A DNA stretch of 64,000 nt from Cochliopodium minus (Eukaryota; Discosea; Himatismenida; Cochliopodiidae): positions 1 to 64,000 of the forward strand of contig JAMYWO010000225.1 of assembly GCA_024220525.1 (NCBI GenBank), read 5' to 3'. Shown here in pieces: positions 47,893 to 59,459 of this stretch; the first letter of the stretch is position 1; each line of letters begins with the position of its first letter. Made by a program: the position numbers and the translations under genes. The notes under the pieces were generated by a model. That model was not told the origin of the DNA. It saw only the letters and a program-made list of their open reading frames with translations, and searched no databases.

Positions 47893-49141
47893 ATGAAAGA
47901 AAATGTATTCACAAAGGATAATATAGAAGAATTGGAGAGATTGAATGTTTCATATCAAGAATCAGATAAGAAGAGGGAAATAATTATAAAGGAATCCAGA
48001 GATATCCTCAAATTCTCCAAGAAATCCATCTTTTCCATCCACAGGAATGATATCAACACCTCCAAAGATCAATTGCAACAAGCGAAGAAGAAAATAGAGT
48101 ATCTCAATAATATCATCAACGAAAATAATAACAATAAAGAAGAGAATTTAAGATTCGGTTCTTTTTCAGGATCATTGGTAAGATTCCCTTCAATTATTTT
48201 ATAAGAAAATATTTTTATATTTTTATATTTACCTCTTATAAAATTGTACATAAAATAATCATTCATCATTATTTGATTTCTCATTTTATTACATAATATT
48301 TCATCTATCCATCCCATAATAAAGTAAATAAAATATTTAAAATGTGATATATTGAGCTGAATAATTTTTTGATTTGAATAAATTCTAGAATTCAAAAAAT
48401 ATCAAATACAGGATACAATAGATCAAATTATAAAGTAAATCATTAGTTTAAGCTTTTTTATTTTTATTTAGGAAGAGTATGTTGAAGCAGTCATCTTTCA
48501 TAAATACTTCACCAAAAACAAAATACCAACCTTAAAATCTAAATATTTGCAACATGTCAACTCCAACGAATATATAGGAGGTAAAAAAAACAATAAAAAA
48601 AAAAAGTAAAATTAAATGAAAAAAATAAAAAAAAAAAATGTTTTAAAAGGTCTTATTGATTTTACTGGGGAAATAACGAGACTTGCTGTGATAAAGGTAC
48701 ACCAAAATTTTTAATTCTGATTTTAATAATTTTTTTTTTAAAAAAAGGCAACACAAAGAGATGTTGAAAAAGTGAAAGAAATTAAAGTATTGATTGAGGA
48801 CATTTTTTCTTCTTTGATTCAGTTCGATTTCAGGTAAGAAAATAATCAATAAAAATTTAATAAAACTAAATTACAAAAAAAAAAGAAATGGGAATCTAAG
48901 AAAGAAATATGATTCAGTAGTAAAAAAAAAAAAATTTTATTCATTTTATTAATTTTTTATTATTTAAAAACTGTTTAAAATAAAAAATTGATTATTAATT
49001 TTATTGAAAAAGAAATGGAATCTCAACAAATGTGAAAACTTGCTGTATGATCTTAGTCTGTGCGATGTATTGCCAAAAAACCACAACAAGGAAGATTTAC
49101 CTCCACAACCAAGCCAAAACGATGAAAAAAACGATGATTAA
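47893..49141 (+). CDS. TSN: Translin
   Basis: Six exons (47893-48177, 48472-48580, 48650-48696, 48748-48833, 48886-48916, 49013-49141) total 687 nt, 228 residues, the same length as human translin. Motifs: SRDILKFSKKSIFSIHRND, LRFGSFSGSL-EEYVEAVIFH, IDFTGEITRLAVIK, FDFRNGNLRKKYDS, LLYDLSLCD. The 31-nt exon encoding RNGNLRKKYDS is essential for the family match. Translin is an all-helical octamer-forming DNA/RNA-binding protein which, with TRAX, forms the C3PO nuclease. The acidic/Asn-rich C-terminal tail is longer than usual relative to the core. No TRAX gene is seen in the window. Confidence 0.88.
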
Positions 49142-49311
49142 AAAAAAAATTAAAAAAAACTTTTTTTTTTTTTTTTTGAATTTTTTTTTCGTTTTGAATT
49201 TTAATATTTACTAAGAAATTTTTTTTTTTTCGGGTTTTTTTTGTTATACAAAGTTCAATATAAATAGTTTTTTTTTTTTTTTCAAAAAAAGGAAAAAAGT
49301 GGGAAAGGATG

Positions 49312-51292
49312 TTAGATGATGCCTCCAGATTGGTACTCCTTCAAAAGATACTCTTCATATTTCACATTGTTGATTTTGCGTGTCTCTTGGAAGGATAATC
49401 GTTTCGAGGCTCTGAAATACCTAAACAAAATATTTAATTATTAATAATAAAAAATAAATTTAAAATATTCAAAAAAATTTTAAACAGAAAAAACAATTAT
49501 TTTAAAAAAAATTTCAAATTTTAATTACCATTTTTCCAATAATTTAAATTCGTGAGTGTTGGGAATTTTCCAACTTCTCATGACGGGAAGAACCACAGTC
49601 ATACGATCGTAGAAAGGGAGCAAAACGCAGTCCAATAAAGAGAAGTCATTGCCCAAAAGATAGGGACCCTTAAATAAATAATGTTATTTGACTTTAACAG
49701 AAAAAAAAAATACAAAAATAAAAATACAAACAAAAATAAAAAAATAAAAAAATACAAACTAAAATGATTAAAATAAAAAATGAAAAAAAAATTTGAAATC
49801 AAAAAATAAAACATAAAACAAGAAAATAAAAATAATTTCAATTCCAATTTTAAAATAAAAAAAATAAAGTTTTAAATGAAAAAAAATAAAAAATACAAAT
49901 AAAAAATGAAAAAAAAAAAATTTAAAATAATTTGAAAAAATTTTTTACTTCATCAGAAGTAGGACTGTTCCTGTAAAGAAAATCATTGACCTCTTTCAAT
50001 TTTTTCTTCAGGAAAAGACCACGATGCTTCTGAGTCTCCAAAGTTTGGGCTTGCAACAACTCGTTGAAAGGAGGGATGAGCTCTTGGATCTTTTTAATGA
50101 GCAACCGGGCTTTGGCCTTTTCGTGGGGGTCTTTAGGAAGTAAATTTATTTTGTCTTGGAAGAAATCCTCCATGAATTCGTTCAAAATATTTGAATCGTA
50201 AATCACTGTCTCTTCAAATTTAATGGCAGGAATCTTTTTTTCAAAAAAAAAAAAAAAAGATAATTTTAATAAATAAACATTAAATATTATTAAAAATAAA
50301 ACTAAATATTAATGAGACTAAAATATTATAATATTTAAATTTTCTTGTAATTAATGACTTTAAAGAGGAAAATTATGAAGTGATCAATGTTGTTTTCTTA
50401 AGAAGATTCGGAGATGCTTCTCTTCGAAGATACTTATATTTTTTAAGAACCCTCTTTGATTTCTTTTATTTAATGGATTTATAAATCAATTATTAAAAAA
50501 TTAAATTAAATTTGGAAAAAAAATAATTTCCCTTTATCAAAAATAACATGATAAGAAAAAAGGAATTAAAGAAAAAAATGAGAATGTAAAAGGAAATTAA
50601 GTATTAGGTTTTTTTTTTGATTTATTATTTTTTAGTGGAGGGAAATATTTTAGGCTTTTATTTTTAAAAAATATATTTTTATATTTTTTAATCTTTCTAA
50701 AAGAAGCTGGCTCGTATTAAAAATAATCTAATCTTTAATAATGATATGAAAAAAAATATTCTTTACACTTCCTTCTGGATTCAATTTGAGAAACCAATCA
50801 GGCACTTTATTTGTTGTGACCTTTCAAGTGAAAGAAATATTGAGAAAAAATATTCAAAATTATGAGGAATAAAATAAAAAAATATTAAATTTTTTTGCTG
50901 AATTATTTATCAATTTTTTTTGTTTGTTTGGAAATATTCACCTCAATATATTTAAAAGGGATTTTCTTTTCTAATAGCACCATCCATACTGTTTGTGCGA
51001 ATGGATCTTTTGTATTGGAAAAAAAGATTACTTCATCATTATTTGTTTCTAAAACGGATTTGGGGATCTCAATCTCTGCTTTTAATTTTTTCGCATTTAT
51101 ATTCTCTTTTTTGATAGGAATGTTATTATTTTGGTTTATATGGTGATTATTGTTTGATATTTCTGAAATTGTTCGTTTATTAGGTTCATTATCATTTTTT
51201 TCGATGATTATTGTATCCATTATTTGCCATATCGATTCTTCATCTCCATTTGGCAGGAAATAATCATCATTGTCAAAAATTATTTCGTCCAT
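49312..51292 (-). CDS. GST-omega-like protein lacking the catalytic cysteine
   Basis: Five exons (51292-50942, 50820-50767, 50233-49949, 49668-49529, 49420-49312) total 939 nt, 312 residues. After ~80 disordered residues comes a thioredoxin-like domain: VIFFSNTKDPFAQTVWMVLL, PDWFLKLNPEGSIPAIKF and ETVIYDSNILNEFM, then the helical GST domain with GPYLLGNDFSLLDCVLLPF. In omega-class GSTs the loop reads CPFA(Q/E)R with Cys as nucleophile; here it is DPFAQ. Loss of Cys suggests a non-thioltransferase role, for example a structural or tRNA-synthetase-type GST fold. The acidic start MDEIIFDNDDYF may be a regulatory tail. Confidence 0.78.
50234..50766. other. Large intron of the GST-omega-like gene
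   Basis: 533-bp intron, less simple in sequence than most here. I looked for a nested gene on both strands and saw none. Confidence 0.5.
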
Positions 51293-52074
51293 AAAATAAT
51301 TAAACTGATCTTCTTTTTCTTATTGATAGAAGTTGTTCTTTTTGGTGTAGGAGGAGAAGATATTGTTCCTTTTTTTATTTTATTTTATAAAAATTTTTTT
51401 TATATAATTTATATCAACCTTTTTAAATTAAAGTGTGGAATGATTGGAAGTCAATTGATTTAATCAACTAAAAACGAAAGATTTCAATCTAATTTCATTG
51501 TTAATTTTGCAATTTTCATTGAATATTCTCATTTATTTCTCAAAAAAAAAAATTTATATTTGATTCACAAGTACATATGAAAAATTACAAGACAAAAAAA
51601 AAATTTGGGGAGATTTCAACCCTAATATCTTCAGTTAATCGATATAAGGAAGGAAAGTCAAATTTGATTTCTTTCGATTTTTTTTTAAACAAACAATTTA
51701 TAATATAACCAGATATATAAGTATAAAATCAAAAAACAAATGAATACAAACACCTTTATTTCCTCAATTCTCTATAACATTTAAAAACAATTTTTCTTTC
51801 AATTCAATTTCAAATTTTCAAAGAAAATAAAAGATAAAATAAAAATTATTTTTTAAATATGGAAGATTCCGCAACAATGAAAGATAAATCAAGTGAAAGT
51901 ATTCAAATCATGATTAATCAATTTTCACTTCAAAATTAAATCTGTGAGATTAATCACTAATTTGAATCCGGGAATTTAAAAAAGTAAAGAGTGATTTTAA
52001 ATGTGATTTAATAATAAAAAAAAAAATAAAAAAAAAAGGATATTTTTGCTATTGGAATCAAATAAAATCCCACA
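51293..52074. other. Gene-free spacer between divergent genes
   Basis: 782 bp between the GST-omega-like start (minus) and elongase C (plus). AT-rich, only short open frames with biased composition. It should contain two promoters; none is recognisable by eye. Confidence 0.5.
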
Positions 52075-53693
52075 ATGGAATATTTAGAGATTCTTGATAA
52101 TTTTTGGGCACCAATAATAGGAAATATTTTGTACATAGCAGTAGTTTTCGGTTTAAGAATTATATTTCCTCCTATCAAAGATAGAGAACAAAGAGCAAAG
52201 ATTTCTTCTTATTATGATAAATATGCAGCATTGCATAATTTCATTTTAACATTGGAATCTCTTTTTATGTGTTTAGGAATGTTGAATGCTATCTATTCTA
52301 TTTATCTTGGTACTGGAAGCCATTGGGGATATTTATGCGATGAAGAACGTACAGTTAGATCATTAGCTGCATATAAATCATATAGGGTAAAAAAAAATTA
52401 TAAATAAATTAAATATTAACCATTTCATCAATATTTCAAGAAATTCAAACAAAAACTTTATTTATTTATCAATTTATTTCAATCCAAATATAATCTCCAA
52501 AAATCAAAAAAATTAATTTCACCAACAAGATATGTTCAATCACATAGATAATTGTTTTAAACACAATGGAAATATTTAATATATCAAACAATACCTTATT
52601 TACCAAAAATCATTCATATATTCAAAAAATTCTTTAATTTTAATCAAACACTATTCATAAATTTAATTCATCCATCATTGAATGTCAACGATATTTGATC
52701 AAATTCAGAAAGAAAATCTTACAGATAAAATTTTAATTAAAAGATATAACAAACTTTAAAATAATTTTCTAATTTCACATACCAACAATAATTATCAAAT
52801 TTAACAAAAATAAAAATAAAATATTTTAGTTCTGGCAAAAATGTATTACTACTCAAAGTACCACGAAACACTTGACACAGTCTTAGTAGTGCTAAAAGAG
52901 GACAAGTGACAGTGTTGGCAATCTTCCATCACTCCATAATGATCCACACAACCTACTGGGGAAACTTCCTGACATGAAAAGTTACAGTAACATGTGGTTC
53001 CCCACCTGGTTAAACACTGTCATCCACATCATCATGTATTCCCTTTACTGTGAGATCTTTGGTGTCAAGGATGACCATCCTTTGGTCTCTTTCGCGAGAA
53101 CATCACTCGTATGCAGATCTTACAGTTCATTTTGATTCTCATCTACAGTGCTCCTAATCCTTACTTCATGGAGAAATGTGATGTAAACTGGAAATTTTTG
53201 TTTACATTATATTTGTTTTTAATTTATTTTATATTTATTTTTTCAAATTATTTTTATTTTTATTGATTAATTTTGTTTCTCAAATTTTTTTCTTTTTTGT
53301 TGGTTTATTTTTATGTTAGTTTATTTTTGAACTATTTTTTGTTATTTTTATTTTTTCTATTTTGTTTCTTTTTCTATTATTTTTTGTTTCATTTTTTTGA
53401 AATTTTTTATTCTATTATTCTTTTGTTTATTTTTGTATTTCAAAACATTTTTAGGGTGGTGTTTCGTTCCTGTATTTTTGATCATGTTGTTTTCATCAAT
53501 TTTATATCCAACAGTACATTGTGGCGAGAAGAAAAACCAATCCCAAAAAGAGAATGATCAACTTTCCATCAATTTTATTAAAACAAAAACAAAACACTCC
53601 TTTAAAAATTGTTTAAAATTAAAAAAATTAATAATTTTAAAGAATTTCTCAAGAATGAAAAAAATAAAAAAATTTATAATTGATTTTATTTAA
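52075..53693 (+). pseudogene. ELO-family elongase-like gene C, probably decayed
   Basis: Exon 1 (52075-52386) is intact: MEYLEILDNFWAPIIGNILY and PPIKDREQRAKISSYYDKY, like elongases A and B. After an intron, 52829-53190 contains the ELO core in pieces: KMYYYSKYHETLDT, QVTVLAIFHHSIMIHTTYW, NTVIHIIMYSLY, ENITRMQILQFILILIYSAP. It needs a different frame at least three times (near 52842, 52895, 52977 and 53098). There are no introns in this block where A and B have several. A last exon (~53455-53693) reads WCFVPVFLIMLFSSILYP with a Lys-rich tail. The histidine box is AIFHH, as in A. Codon use in the broken block is richer in G/C than in exon 1. Sequencing indels are an alternative. Confidence 0.6.
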
Positions 53694-53737
53694 AGAATAT
53701 TTTAATTTAAATATAAAAATTATAAAAATATAAAAAA

Positions 53738-55299
53738 ATGAGTGAAGATCCTTGTAAATATTAAATTTTAAAATTTAACTTTCAAATACCCATTATATTA
53801 ATTAATTCTCTAAATATAAAGTCGAAAGTTTGAATTTCGAATATTTGGATTTTGATCAAGGAGATATAGATCAAGAATTGAATGGATTAGAAGGATGTGC
53901 TACAAGTGAATATAAAGATGAGATATATATTTTTGGAGGAAGCAATTCTGATGGATACAGAAATAAACTTGTTGCATTCAACAAAACCACAAAAAAACTT
54001 AGAGAAGTAGAAGTAAAGAGTGAATCTATCCCATATAAAACTTATTACCCCTCATTATTTGTTTGCAATGGTAAATATATATTTTTTTTTTTTAAATTTA
54101 AATGAATAACTGAAAATTAAATGATTTGTTGAAAAAAAAAACAAATTGATTTAAGATAAACTCTACACTAATTTTGGGACTGACAAAGAATATTTGGGAG
54201 ATTTCAAGATGTTTGATTTGAAAAAAAGCGAATGGAGCTTTGTCAACACGATAAACAAAAAACCAGCACCGAGAACTGGTAAAAAAAAAAATGATTATAG
54301 AATATTTCAAAAAAATTTTAAAAAAAAAATACAATATAGCACAAGCAACAACTATTCATGATAGTGTAGTTTATTTGTCAGGTAAGAAATAAAAAAATAA
54401 AAAAATTGATTCAAGAAATATTGTTCGTTTTTTATTAAAGGAGGGCATCATCGTCAAGGAGATTTGAGTGATACTTGGTCATGTGATTTAAGTATAAAAA
54501 TATAAGAAAAAACAAGTTAAATTTGATTATTTTTATTAAAAAAGGGAAACATCCTCTAAGATGGAAAAAATATGAAAATTGTCCCTTTAAAACTAGATAT
54601 CATTGTATTTTTTATTGGAACTACTATCTTTACTCTTTTTCTTTTGGAAATCGTAAAAAATATTTAAAAATTTCAATAAAAACAAAAATTTTTTTTTTAA
54701 AAAGGTTATGCTAGATTAAATTTGGCAGAAAACAAATGGGAAGATTTGGGTACTCATGAACATCATTTTTCTGAACAGTTGCCTAGATTCACTTACAAAG
54801 ATTCTTTTTATTTTCTTGGAGAAAAACTCATTTCTTATAATCCTCATAACGGCCAGTTTCGTATATTTAAAACACGTATTCATTCTATTTTTTTTCTTAT
54901 TTATCCGATTTCTTCTCTTTTTTTTCTTTTTTAAAAGAGTTTCAAAACATACTCTCATCTGGACATCATTTTGATCAAGTTACAGGAAGATTTTATTTAT
55001 TTAATGGAACACAAAACAAAAAATTAGAAATAAAATATCTCAAAGGTAAATCAAAGTACAAAACTTTTAAATTTTTTATTTTTGTTTTTTGAAAACATCA
55101 AAGAAAAAACAAAATTTTTAATTTTTTCAATTTTTTTTTAGTTTTAGTGAAATGGTCTATCCAAAACAATCCAATGAGAAGCAAATCTGACAGGGATATT
55201 GTTCATTATCTTATTTCAGTCAAACATTTCAAGAGACACAAATACCTTTCTTTGTTACCCAAACCCATTTTCTACATCATTTTTGAGTATCTCTTTTAA
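53738..55299 (+). CDS. Kelch-repeat protein
   Basis: Nine exons (53738-53753, 53822-54070, 54156-54278, 54340-54381, 54441-54491, 54545-54652, 54705-54875, 54938-55045, 55142-55299) total 1026 nt, 341 residues. Kelch motifs: EIYIFGGSNSDGYRNKL, KLYTNFGTDKEYLGDFKMFD, SVVYLSGGHHRQGDLSDTW, DSFYFLGEKLISYNPHN. They form a beta-propeller used in adaptor and ubiquitin-ligase proteins. Every internal junction is phase 1, as if built from one exon type. The C-terminus LLPKPIFYIIFEYLF resembles the start of an F-box or the tail of the RCC1 protein in this window. The first exon codes for only five residues and is less certain. Confidence 0.8.
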
Positions 55300-55598
55300 A
55301 AATATTAAATAATTTTATTTTGTTTTCTTTTGCTCAAACAAGCGCGTTTTTCAAAAAGACTTATGATTGGTGTAATTTGAAATAAGAACTAATGTGATTG
55401 ATTTACGAATTCAATTGATGAATAAAAAATAAAATTTCTTTTGTGTTATTAAACGAAGGGAAAGGAACTTTGAGGAAATTTTGAGGGCTTTGATTGAGGA
55501 ATTTAAGAAAATAAAAAATATAAAAAATATTTTTTTCATAGCTGGTTGTAAAAAAAAATAAAAAAAATAGAAACAATTACCTTCAAATAACAACAAAA
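55300..55598. other. Intergenic spacer upstream of the first GST gene
   Basis: About 300 bp with a GAGG-rich stretch near 55470-55500 (GGAAATTTTGAGGGCTTTGA-like wording on the minus complement) and an A-rich run before the start codon. Possible promoter by position only. Confidence 0.35.
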
Positions 55599-56336
55599 AT
55601 GAGCAAATTAAAATTAACTTACTTTAATATGACTGGATTGGCAGAACCAATTAGACTTGCATTTGAAATAGGTGGAATTGAATTCGAAGATGAAAGAATA
55701 GAAAAGGAACAATTCGAAAAAATTAAATCAACTCTTCCATATGGATCATTGCCTTATTTGACCTTGGGAGATGGAGAGATAATTGCTCAATCAAATGCTA
55801 TTTTGAGATATGTTGGAAGACAAACAAAATTATATCCAGAAGATAATCTCCAAGCAACAAGAAGTAAAAGAATAGAAATAATGAAAAATTATAAAGCATT
55901 CATAATTTTCATATTCCTTTTAATTTCTTTTTATTGATATTTATCTTTTTATTTAGTTGATGAATTGATTGATGCAGTTGGAGATATTTTACCAAAAATC
56001 TTTCCAACAGTACTCGAAAAAGATCCAGAAATCAAAAAGCAAGGAATTGAAAAGATTAATAATGAAGTTCTCCCACATTGGGTCAATTTGATCGAAAAAA
56101 GAATCGAAAAATACGGAAAAGGTGGTTATTCTGTTGGAGATCATCTCACCATTGCTGATCTTAAACTCTACATGTTTTTTGGAGGTGTTCTTTTCGGAAT
56201 CATTCCTCCTTTGAGAGAATTTTCTGCAGATTCCATCAAAAGTTCTCCAAGATTACTTGAAGTGATCAATAAGGTCAAAGATCATCCTAAAGTTGTTGAA
56301 TGGAACAAAAAACATAACTCCCACTTGAATCTTTAA
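55599..56336 (+). CDS. Sigma-like glutathione S-transferase 1
   Basis: Two exons (55599-55863, 55957-56336), 214 residues. Typical cytosolic GST: LKLTYFNMTGLAEPIRLAFE with the Tyr that activates glutathione, LPYGSLPYLTLGDGEIIAQS with the Ser that holds the gamma-glutamyl group, and a helical domain with VGDHLTIADLKLYMFF. The enzyme conjugates glutathione to electrophiles or isomerises lipid products. The intron (93 bp) is at the same place as in the other GST genes here. First of four related genes; identity between copies is high over exon 1. Confidence 0.88.
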
Positions 56337-56765
56337 ATAAATTTTTATTTTATTCTTTGAAATGTAATGACATTCTTCAAAATCATTAAAAATCCAACTT
56401 ATTTAATTAAAGTAATTCGTAAATTGAAATTTTTTTTGTCTCATTTGTTGAGGAATTACAGAAAAGCATTTGTTTTAGATTTTTCAGAAAACATTTAATT
56501 CTTTTCCATTCTTAAAAGCTCAGATAATATACGAAGGTTGAAAGTTGAAAGGAAAAACTTTTTCCACATTTTAAATTATTAAAAAAAGAATTTGTATGAA
56601 TGCCTTAGTTCAATAAAATAATTTTGGAATGTATCAAATGGAATCTTAATAAATCAATTATAAGAGAAAATACTTTATTATGTTAATAATACAGTGTTAT
56701 TAAAATTGAAAAATGAAAAATGAAACATATTGGAAGCTCGCATGTTATCATATATATCAATATCA
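56337..56765. other. Convergent intergenic region
   Basis: 429 bp between the 3' ends of GST1 (plus) and the GLUG-type membrane protein (minus). AT-rich, no feature recognised; should hold both polyadenylation regions. Confidence 0.5.
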
Positions 56766-58561
56766 TTAATTACTTGAACATAGCTTTCTGATAGTGGGAA
56801 CAATATGAACAGGATCGCTTTCAAAAGAACCAGATTGGGATTCTTCCTCTTTTTTCTCAACTTCATTCTTACTTTTGCCTCTACGACAACCCATACATAC
56901 TTTGGATTGATCTAAAATAAAGAATTAATTAATATAAACGTCAAATGCTAAGTGTATATATTTTTTTTTTACTGCTGCAGTTGATGTAAGGGCATGAATC
57001 GAAATTAACAGATGCACAACAACAAGATTCTTCATAAGAATTCTCTTTAAAAAATTCGACACACATGTTGATATACTATCAAAAAGGATTAGTATTAGGA
57101 TTACAATCAAAGAATTTGTTTTTTTTTTTTTTTTACCTTTGAATTTGTTTTGTTATAATTATAACAATTCTCAGGGATGTATACATGAGATTTCTTTTCG
57201 GTGTGGGAAGTAGAGGTATGAGGAACAGCTTTGAAACCAAAAAGATCATTTCTATAAGAACCTCCACGTTGTTTTGGAGTGGAAGCAGAATAGCTAAAAT
57301 TGAAGTTGGTGATGACAGATTCGAGAGCAGCACCGTAGAAACCTCCTTGCAAGTTGAAGTATGAAAGATCAGACAAAAGAAGGGTGTAATGACTTTGAGA
57401 AACGGAATCACTAAAAGAGACAGGCCTTTGATCATCATTGCTTTCACTACGGAGGAGGGAGGAGAAAGCACCGATGGTGGTTGTTTTGTTTTGATTGTTA
57501 GAACATTGGATGTTTGCATAAACACCTGTCGAAATGAAGGTGGTTCCTGGGTAGGTTTCTACAGCAATGCCTCCACAGTTTTGAACACCAGTGATGTTCC
57601 CTTTCAACAACAAGTTGATGATGGTTGCTTGTTTGAGGGTTCTGAACAATGCAACAGGTCCATTTCCGTTGATATTGATAGAGATGTAATGTCCATTTCC
57701 GTTGATGGTTCCTCTGAATGATTGTCCAGACAAAGAGAGAAGAGGCTGTAGGAGAGTACAGTCGATGCTGTTTGTCAATCCATAACTTCCTGTTTCTTGA
57801 ATCAACAAAAGATCACTGCATTGATTGATTTCATAAACTCTTTTAACACCATTTGTGCTCAAACTAGTTCCTGTTCCCGATACATCAGTGTATGAATTTC
57901 TTTTATTTTCATCAACACTTCTTTCTCCATTCGAAGTAGAGATTGGATAAACTTCCACACTTCCATCGAACAAAACTTCTGCAACATGGTTCACTCCATA
58001 GAAAGTCAAAGTTCTTCCGGGGATGTAATAGAAAGAAACCACAGTGAACTGCAACGTTCCTCCATTCTTTGAACTGAACTTCAAACTTTTGATACCTTTT
58101 ATAGTAGACAAAGGTGTGGTAAGTTTCAAGTTGAAAGAGTAGAAAGCTTCTGATGTTCCCAATGCTGTTCCGTTTTCATTGTTTTGCAACAAAACTTGTT
58201 CTTTCACTTTGAAATCTTTTGTTGCTTCCATTCCAAGTATCACTGATCCAATCATCAACCCTATGAATGTTGCAATGAACAAAACTCCTCCTATTGCCAC
58301 ATATTTCATTATGCTGTTCTTCACTTTTATTCTTGCGAATGATTTTGCTGCTTTTCTGATATCTTCATCGTTCATCTCTCCATCTATTCCCCATTTCCCC
58401 AAAACTATATAAACAATTTTTAAAAACTTTCAACTTCACAAATGAAACTTCATTTATTTGATGATTGTAATTTATCAAATCAAGTTCAAGCAAATGTATT
58501 CGGTTTTAAATTTTTATGATTTACCTTTTTCTGTGTTTGTGCGTTTTAACTCGTAATCCAT
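56766..58561 (-). CDS. Single-pass type II membrane protein with GLUG-like beta-helix region
   Basis: Four exons (58561-58525, 58404-57137, 57075-56973, 56911-56766) total 1554 nt, 517 residues. A ~45-residue cytoplasmic start is followed by one hydrophobic helix (MKYVAIGGVLFIATFIGLMI). The extracellular or lumenal part is Ser/Thr/Asn-rich with several N-glycosylation sequons and contains FRGTINGNGHYISININGNG, then FRTLKQATIINLLLKGNITG and VQNCGGIAV, a pattern of GLUG/right-handed beta-helix proteins. The last exons are Cys-rich (EESCCCASVNFDSC, KVCMGCRRGKSKNE), perhaps a disulfide module. A surface adhesin or receptor-like role is possible but unproven. Confidence 0.7.
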
Positions 58562-59324
58562 TTTATTTTTGGTTTTCCTTTTTTTTTTATTTTTATTTTA
58601 TATTTATTTGTATTTTGTTTATTTTCCTTTATGAATCAATTTATTATTATTTAAAATATTAAAAAATTAAATAATTATTAAAATTTAATTAATTTTCCTT
58701 GGCAAAGATAAATATTTCTTCTTATTAATTTTGATAGGGAATAAAATAAATCCACAAAGGAAGATTGTTTTAAATCTAATTTTTGTCAAAGGAGATTTAG
58801 AAAAAACAATAAGAAATTTCAAATTTAATCAAAGAAAAAAAGAATTCAAAATATTCCAATTATCCTTTTTGAAATTATAAAATTATAAAAGAATTATTTG
58901 ATTGAACACCTAATCTCCAAATAGAATAATAGTTTTGAAAGAAAAATAATCTTTTTTGAAGAGAAGAGAATAAGCAACTTTGAAACAAATTTTAAATACT
59001 CTTTTTTCTTACTAGGAAGATTTTTGTCACAAAAACAAAAACAACTTATTTGTCTCAATGAACTTAAAAAAAAGTTATTTGATCAACTAATCTTTTGGGA
59101 AGGTATGTTTGAAATAATATAAAACTACCATGTATTGAAACACTATGAGTTCTTTGTCTTTAGTTGTCTCTTCCTTTTTTATTTGTTAATCTTCATCTTC
59201 GCTTCCTCGGGGCTGATAGCAAATATTTTTTGATTGTGTAATGTTAGAAGTGGCAAATGATAGTCACATTGAGGTAGTTTACAAGGCAAAAATCAAATTA
59301 TTATAAAGGAATCTTCCCTCCTAT

Positions 59325-59328
<4 letters not shown>
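58562..59328. other. Gene-free spacer between divergent genes
   Basis: 767 bp between the membrane-protein start (minus) and the poly-A run before the LRR gene. AT-rich with no supported open frame. Promoters for both genes must lie here. Confidence 0.5.

Positions 59329-59371
<43 letters not shown>
59329..59371. repeat. Poly-A tract, 43 nt
   Basis: Uninterrupted A run 89 bp before the LRR start codon, the longest homopolymer in the window. There is no coding remnant or target-site duplication that I could see beside it, so no retrotransposed copy is called. Confidence 0.9.
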
Positions 59372-59374
<3 letters not shown>

Positions 59375-59459
59375 GGAATATAAAATATTGGTTATTGATG
59401 AGGTAAGGTAATAAAATCAAAAATACCCAATTTATTTCTCAAAACATTCGTTATAGAAA

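Noticed and set aside
59329-59371. Poly-A run as the tail of a retrotransposed element
   Set aside because: No coding remnant upstream and no flanking duplication seen; a plain homopolymer explains it.
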